Shown here piece by piece: positions 6,030 through 8,880 of a DNA stretch of 8,880 nt. The notes below the pieces were generated by a model. It saw only the letters and a program-made list of their open reading frames with translations, was not told the origin of the DNA and ran no database searches. The stretch is from an uncultured Collinsella sp. GTDB taxonomy: Bacteria; Actinomycetota; Coriobacteriia; Coriobacteriales; Coriobacteriaceae. Each line of letters starts with the position of its first letter. Within the stretch, counting starts at the first letter, position 1. Location: contig CAKTWE010000068.1 in the NCBI GenBank assembly GCA_934630385.1, positions 1-8,880 on the forward strand, given 5' to 3'. The position numbers and the translations under genes were made by a program.

Positions 6030-6274
6030 TGGCACAACACAAACGCTCGACACGATATACCAAGAACCGTCATGCGCTACAATGATCCTGTCGATGGGCA
6101 ACGTCGTCAGTCGAGACACGACCGCGCTCCGCACCCCTCCGTCAACTCGGTGTGTTCCCGCCTCCTCCCAGAGGCGGGATGTCGGCATTTTTCATGCACC
6201 GACAACCCAATAGCAAACAGACAACCCGGGCAGCATTGCGCACGGGTAGCATCGCGCGCCTCAGCAGCAAATGC

Positions 6275-6308
6275 AAAAAGGGACCCATCCATTGCGGACG
6301 GATCCCTT
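6275..6308 (-). terminator. Intrinsic terminator of rpsA
   Basis: On the minus strand a 13-bp stem (6308-6296 with 6290-6278, AAGGGATCCGTCC against GGATGGGTCCCTT) forms around a 5-base loop, with two pairs as G-U wobbles. A T-run follows (6279-6275). The plus strand would have A-C mismatches at those pairs, so the minus-strand RNA is the one that folds. It begins 24 bases after the rpsA stop codon. Confidence 0.85.
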
Positions 6309-6332
6309 AAAACAAGTGATCGTCAAACCGAT

Positions 6333-7499
6333 TTACTCGGCGTCGGTCTCCTCGTCCTTCTTCTCGGAAGGCAGCGGGGTAACCTCGATCTCGACGCCCA
6401 GAGTCTCAGCAGCAGACTTCATGGACAGGGAGATACGACGACGGTCGAGGTCGATCTCCATGACCTTGACCTGAACCTTGTCGCCCACGTGGGTGACCTG
6501 AGAAGGCTGGTCGACGTGCTTGTTGGCCATCTCGGAGATGTGCACCAGGCCCTCGATGCCCTCGCCCAGGTCGACGAAAGCGCCGAACGGGACAAGCTTG
6601 GTCACAGTGCCCTCGACGATAGCGCCGACGGGGTACTTCTTGACCAGTGCGCGCCACGGATCCTCGGTGGTCTGCTTGAGACCCAGGGAGATGCGCTCGC
6701 GGTTGAGATCGACGTCGAGAACCTCGACCTCGACCTCCTGGCCGACCTTGACAACCTCGGAAGGATGGTTGACGTGGTTCCAGGAGAGCTCGGAAATGTG
6801 GATAAGGCCGTCGATACCGCCGAGGTCGACGAAGGCGCCGAAGTCGACGATGGAGGAAACGGTGCCCTGGAGACGCATGCCAGACTTGAGCTTGGACAGG
6901 ATCTCGGAGCGCTCGGCCTTACGGGACTCCTCGAGCACGACGCGACGGGAGAGGACGACGTTGTTGCGGTTGCGGTCCATCTCGATGACGCGGGCCTCGA
7001 TGCGGGTGCCCATGTAGGAGGTGAGGTCCTTGACACGACGGAGGTCAACGAGGGAAGCGGGCAGGAAGCCACGCAGGCCGATGTCGAGGATCAGGCCGCC
7101 CTTGACAACCTCGATAACCTCGCCCTCGACGTTCTCGCCGGAGTTGAACTTCTCCTCGATGCGGTTCCAAGCACGCTCGTACTCGGCACGCTTCTTGGAC
7201 AGGACCAGACGACCGTCCTTGTCCTCCTTCTGGAGAACCAGAGCCTCGATGGGATCACCGAGTGCAACGATGTCTGCAGGGTTAGCGTCCTTGCGGATGG
7301 ACAGCTCGCGGACCGGGATAACGCCCTCGGACTTGAATCCGATGTCAACGAGCACCTCGTCATGCTCGATCTTAACGACAGTGCCGTTAACGAGATCGCC
7401 CTCATCAAAGTCGGTAATCGTACCGTCGATGAGGTTGTTCATCTCCTCCTCATTGACATCGTCAAGAGAGAAAATGGACGAGTTCTGAATCTCACTCAA
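6333..7499 (-). CDS. rpsA: Ribosomal protein S1 (four S1 domains)
   Basis: A 388-residue RNA-binding protein that helps the 30S subunit capture and unfold mRNA. Four S1 (OB-fold) domains can be seen at about residues 34-102, 121-187, 207-275 and 292-361. Domains 3 and 4 carry the full signature (FGAFVDLG, then GLIHISELS or GLVHISEM, then a closing RISLSMK-type strand). Domains 1 and 2 are more divergent, as is usual for the ribosome-binding end. An acidic tail (EKKDEETDAE) ends the protein. Four domains are typical of Gram-positive S1, against six in E. coli. The start is a TTG at 7499, supported by AAAGGGG with 7 bases between GGGG and TTG; the next Met is residue 20, inside conserved sequence. 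The gene stands alone, with a terminator at 6275-6308 and a divergent HAD gene upstream. Confidence 0.95.
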   Translation of the reverse strand: MSEIQNSSIFSLDDVNEEEMNNLIDGTITDFDEGDLVNGTVVKIEHDEVLVDIGFKSEGVIPVRELSIRKDANPADIVALGDPIEALVLQKEDKDGRLVLSKKRAEYERAWNRIEEKFNSGENVEGEVIEVVKGGLILDIGLRGFLPASLVDLRRVKDLTSYMGTRIEARVIEMDRNRNNVVLSRRVVLEESRKAERSEILSKLKSGMRLQGTVSSIVDFGAFVDLGGIDGLIHISELSWNHVNHPSEVVKVGQEVEVEVLDVDLNRERISLGLKQTTEDPWRALVKKYPVGAIVEGTVTKLVPFGAFVDLGEGIEGLVHISEMANKHVDQPSQVTHVGDKVQVKVMEIDLDRRRISLSMKSAAETLGVEIEVTPLPSEKKDEETDAE

Positions 7500-7503
7500 A
7501 GGT

Positions 7504-7528
7504 GGACCCCTTTCGAACTACGGGGCCC
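7504..7528 (-). promoter_or_regulatory. rpsA leader hairpin covering the Shine-Dalgarno site
   Basis: In the minus-strand RNA, GGGCCCC (7528-7522) can pair with GGGGUCC (7510-7504) across an 11-base loop, with one G-U wobble. The second arm contains the GGGG of the rpsA Shine-Dalgarno site. The wobble would be an A-C mismatch on the other strand. An alternative pairing of GGUCC (7542-7538) with GGGCC (7528-7524) would free the site. S1 is known to control its own synthesis in E. coli; a similar switch here is inference. Confidence 0.35.
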
Positions 7529-7683
7529 CGATTGCTAGGACCTACAGAAGGGTGCGACAAGCACACAACGTTTAGGAACACTCGGGAGCCGACAGATACT
7601 AATGTGACGCTTATGCAATCACGTTCGTATAGGTTACGGGGAAATGAGTTCGATTTCAAGCGTGAACTGCGATTTTTTACTCG

Positions 7684-7725
7684 TGTGGAGACTTTTTCGT
7701 AATCTTATGAACACTCGTCTCCACA
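7684..7725. repeat. Inverted repeat upstream of the HAD gene, possible operator
   Basis: Perfect 9-base arms TGTGGAGAC (7684-7692) and GTCTCCACA (7717-7725) are separated by 24 bases. ACTCGT occurs just before the left arm and again at the start of the right arm. The repeat ends 2 bases before a TTGACG hexamer and 90 bases before the HAD start. It could be a paired regulator site or a leader hairpin. Confidence 0.45.
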
Positions 7726-7814
7726 ACTTGACGATAACCAGCCAGGCATTTGGCTTTGGGGTAAAGTATCCGGAGCCAACGACTCTAGATCAAATTTACG
7801 AGAAAGGTGCCCGC

Positions 7815-8573
7815 GTGCTCAAAGCAGTCGTTTTCGATATGGACGAGACGCTTCTTAGCATCAACCTCAACGCGTTCATCCTTCGCTATTTTAAGGATGT
7901 CTCATCGATGCTCGCGGATATCGGGCGCCGCAGCCGCGGTGGCACGATGGCACGCCTCGGCACCATCTTGGTCGACCTCAACGCCAACCGCCGCAGCGGC
8001 ACGGATAATCGCACCAATCTTGAGTTTTACCGCACCGAGGTCGAGCGCAGATGTGGTATCTGCCTCTCCGACCCCATCATCTACGAGGCGTTTACCTACT
8101 ACGACCGCGAAGTTCTTCCGTACAAGAACGACGATGTCATTAACGCCCACGCCATGCCGGGCGCACACGCCGCGCTCCAGGCCGTACAGGACGCAGGACT
8201 GCGTTGCGCGCTCTTTACCAACCCCAGCTTTCCCCAAGGGGCCATCGAGTGCCGCATGGGTTGGGGCGACCTGGCCGACGCCCCCTTTGAGCTCGTCACG
8301 CACATGGGAAACACCACCCGTTGCAAGCCCGATGCCACCTACTATCTAGAGCAGCTTCAGGTGATGGGGCTCGAGCCACATGAGGTCCTTATGGTGGGCA
8401 ACGACCCCAAGCGCGACTTCCCCAGCCCCGCCTGCGGCATTCAAACTGCCTATGTTGGCCAGGGAAAACCCGGCCGAGCCACCTGGCGCGGAACCATGGA
8501 AGACTTCGCCCGCGACTTCAACGCCGTAGTAGAAGCCTTCTACGAGCACCAAGTAGCCGACGAACTGTCATAG
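7815..8573 (+). CDS. HAD-family hydrolase (probable phosphatase)
   Basis: A 252-residue haloacid-dehalogenase superfamily enzyme with all four motifs. VVFDMDETLL (residues 5-14) has the nucleophile Asp8 and the acid/base Asp10. LFTNPS (133-138) has the motif II Thr135. RCKPDATYY (169-177) has Lys171. GNDPKRD (195-201) has the Mg-binding acids Asp197 and Asp201, followed by GIQTAYVG. A large helical insert between motifs I and II (about 16-115) is a C1-type cap that decides the substrate. The substrate is not known. The start is GTG at 7815, immediately before the motif I strand as usual for the family, with AAAGG 7 bases upstream. An ATG at 7644 would add 57 residues with no HAD counterpart. 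It is divergent from rpsA and convergent with the gene at the right edge; copy 2 of the structured element follows it. Confidence 0.86.
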   Translation: MLKAVVFDMDETLLSINLNAFILRYFKDVSSMLADIGRRSRGGTMARLGTILVDLNANRRSGTDNRTNLEFYRTEVERRCGICLSDPIIYEAFTYYDREVLPYKNDDVINAHAMPGAHAALQAVQDAGLRCALFTNPSFPQGAIECRMGWGDLADAPFELVTHMGNTTRCKPDATYYLEQLQVMGLEPHEVLMVGNDPKRDFPSPACGIQTAYVGQGKPGRATWRGTMEDFARDFNAVVEAFYEHQVADELS

Positions 8574-8619
8574 GACCCCTCGCTCCAAATAAAATAACGC
8601 CGCAGGTCGAGCATAAGTC

Positions 8620-8730
8620 AGCGAAAACGCCCCTAAGCGAGCAAGGTGCCTTGAAAGAGGAGGGCATAGGCCTTCTGGCCATGCCCGACGATTGAAAGGC
8701 AGATTGCCGCTTGGGGGCGTTTGCAGCGTC
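8620..8730. repeat. Dispersed structured element, copy 2 (long hairpin)
   Basis: This is the second copy of the element at 5513-5624. Its outer stem is 8625-8639 with 8708-8722, 15 bp with one T-G wobble at 8634/8713. Bulged A8640, GCAA/TTGC, the GG/GA loop, TGCCTT/AAGGCA, GGGCAT/ATGCCC and GGCC/GGCC with a TTCT loop follow. Relative to copy 1, five outer pairs and one apical pair have changed on both sides while staying paired. The flanks AGCGA (8620-8624) and GCAGCGTC (8723-8730) are identical in the two copies. It lies between the stop codons of two convergent genes and may act on either transcript. Confidence 0.85.
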
Positions 8731-8732
8731 GA

Positions 8733-8766
8733 CTGGTTACGCGGTTTGGTAAAACCGCGTAACTAG
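8733..8766. terminator. Long hairpin at the end of the right-edge gene
   Basis: Twelve perfect pairs (GTTACGCGGTTT at 8736-8747 with AAACCGCGTAAC at 8752-8763) extend to fifteen with one G-T wobble, around a 4-base loop. It overlaps the minus-strand TAG stop codon (8765-8763). Neither side has a T-tract, so it may protect a 3' end or stop transcription together with the adjacent structured element rather than be a classical intrinsic terminator. Confidence 0.5.
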
Positions 8767-8880
8767 CAAACTCGAGTCTTGCCGATCATGATGTTGAGAA
8801 TCTCGACGTCGGTGTCCTTCATACCCACACGGCCCACGTAGCCCATGCTGGCGATCGTCTGCTCAACGGTATCCTGGATC
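8763..8880 (-). CDS. C-terminal fragment, probably serine dehydratase alpha / L-cysteine desulfidase family
   Basis: Only the last 38 codons are inside the window, read in frame from 8879 to a TAG at 8765-8763. The peptide contains DTVEQTIASMGYVGRVGMKD and ends TDVEILNIMIGKTRVC. The pattern D-x-VE-x-TI...GxVGRxGM-x-x-TD-x-EIL-x-IM resembles, from memory, the C-terminus of UPF0597-type proteins (YhaM, L-cysteine desulfidase), which are related to the alpha subunit of iron-sulfur L-serine dehydratases. These release sulfide or ammonia plus pyruvate from cysteine or serine. The catalytic cysteines that bind the cluster would lie further upstream, outside the window, so the assignment is tentative. 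The gene is convergent with the HAD gene. Confidence 0.45.
   Translation of the reverse strand, partial: IQDTVEQTIASMGYVGRVGMKDTDVEILNIMIGKTRVC

Larger units (their letters stand above)
5996..6332. other. Intergenic region between rnpB and rpsA
   Basis: I see no protein gene here. Going right from rnpB, it holds two candidate rnpB promoters (6003-6029 and 6054-6082) and a perfect 9-bp hairpin TCCCGCCTC/GAGGCGGGA at 6156-6164 and 6171-6179. A weaker hairpin, TGTCGG/CCGACA, spans about 6180-6204 around a T5 run, followed by the rpsA terminator (6275-6308). The stretch 6205-6270 shows nothing I can name. Confidence 0.6.
7500..7814. other. Divergent control region between rpsA and the HAD gene
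   Basis: This region holds the rpsA Shine-Dalgarno site and leader hairpin (7504-7528), then a more AT-rich stretch without a credible gene. A weak plus-strand promoter candidate is GTGACG (7604-7609), 18 bases, TATAGG (7628-7633). An inverted repeat lies at 7684-7725, followed at 7728 by TTGACG, which could be a -35 but has no good -10. The open frame continues upstream of the HAD start to 7644, but that extension has no ribosome-binding site and resembles no HAD N-terminus. Confidence 0.5.

Noticed and set aside
5680..6188. Open frames over 5680-6188 on both strands
   Set aside because: Most of this interval is RNase P RNA, identified by its conserved blocks and its P1 pairing; the frames are incidental. 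The last about 190 bases hold only promoters and hairpins.
2586..7530. Similar GGGGCCCC-containing sequences at 2586-2593 and 7522-7529
   Set aside because: The shared part is a short GC palindrome with loosely similar flanks in two unrelated leaders; the match is too short to call a repeat.
7644..7814. N-terminal extension of the HAD protein from the ATG at 7644
   Set aside because: There is no Shine-Dalgarno site before 7644 and the added 57 residues resemble no HAD N-terminus, while GTG 7815 has a good site directly before motif I.

Overview
The window looks like a chromosomal segment of a GC-rich, anaerobic, gut-type Gram-positive bacterium. The best guess is an actinobacterium of the class Coriobacteriia, near Collinsella. 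This rests on GC-rich coding sequence, AG-rich Shine-Dalgarno sites, frequent TTG/GTG starts, a four-S1-domain RpsA, a type A RNase P RNA and the mix of gene families. No genus-level marker can be checked from sequence alone, so this is inference.

Layout, left to right: a short release-factor-like ribosome rescue protein (minus, 49-429); xanthine phosphoribosyltransferase xpt (minus, 513-1091); an MFS exporter (minus, 1249-2553); an O-acetylhomoserine sulfhydrylase type PLP enzyme (minus, 2695-3978); a divergent 230-base control region; a Cys-rich C_GCAxxG_C_C family protein (plus, 4209-4655); a convergent terminator; a YigZ/IMPACT family protein (minus, 4723-5358) overlapped at its start by a hydrophobic open frame without a start codon; RNase P RNA rnpB (minus, about 5632-5995); ribosomal protein S1 rpsA (minus, 6333-7499); a divergent control region; a HAD-family phosphatase (plus, 7815-8573); and the last 38 codons of a gene resembling the serine dehydratase alpha / L-cysteine desulfidase family (minus, from 8763 to beyond the right edge). 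Most of these are single-gene units, separated by strong hairpin terminators, and cover translation, RNA processing, purine salvage and sulfur amino-acid metabolism. I see no prophage, insertion sequence or CRISPR array.

The most interesting signal is a pair of about 111-base intergenic elements (5513-5624 and 8620-8730). Their 75-base cores are nearly identical. Each core is enclosed by a 15-bp stem whose sequence differs between copies at seven positions while staying paired. Five of those outer pairs, plus one pair in the apical hairpin, are double compensatory changes. Together with shared flanks (AGCGA on the left, GCAGCGTC on the right) this indicates a dispersed element under selection for its fold: a structured RNA, a terminator-like element, or a hairpin mobilised as single-stranded DNA. 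One copy sits 7 bases past the rnpB 3' end and the other lies between two convergent genes.

There are also several gene-leader hairpins. Terminator-like hairpins abut the Shine-Dalgarno sites of the MFS gene and the release-factor-like gene, and a hairpin in the rpsA leader can cover its own Shine-Dalgarno sequence.
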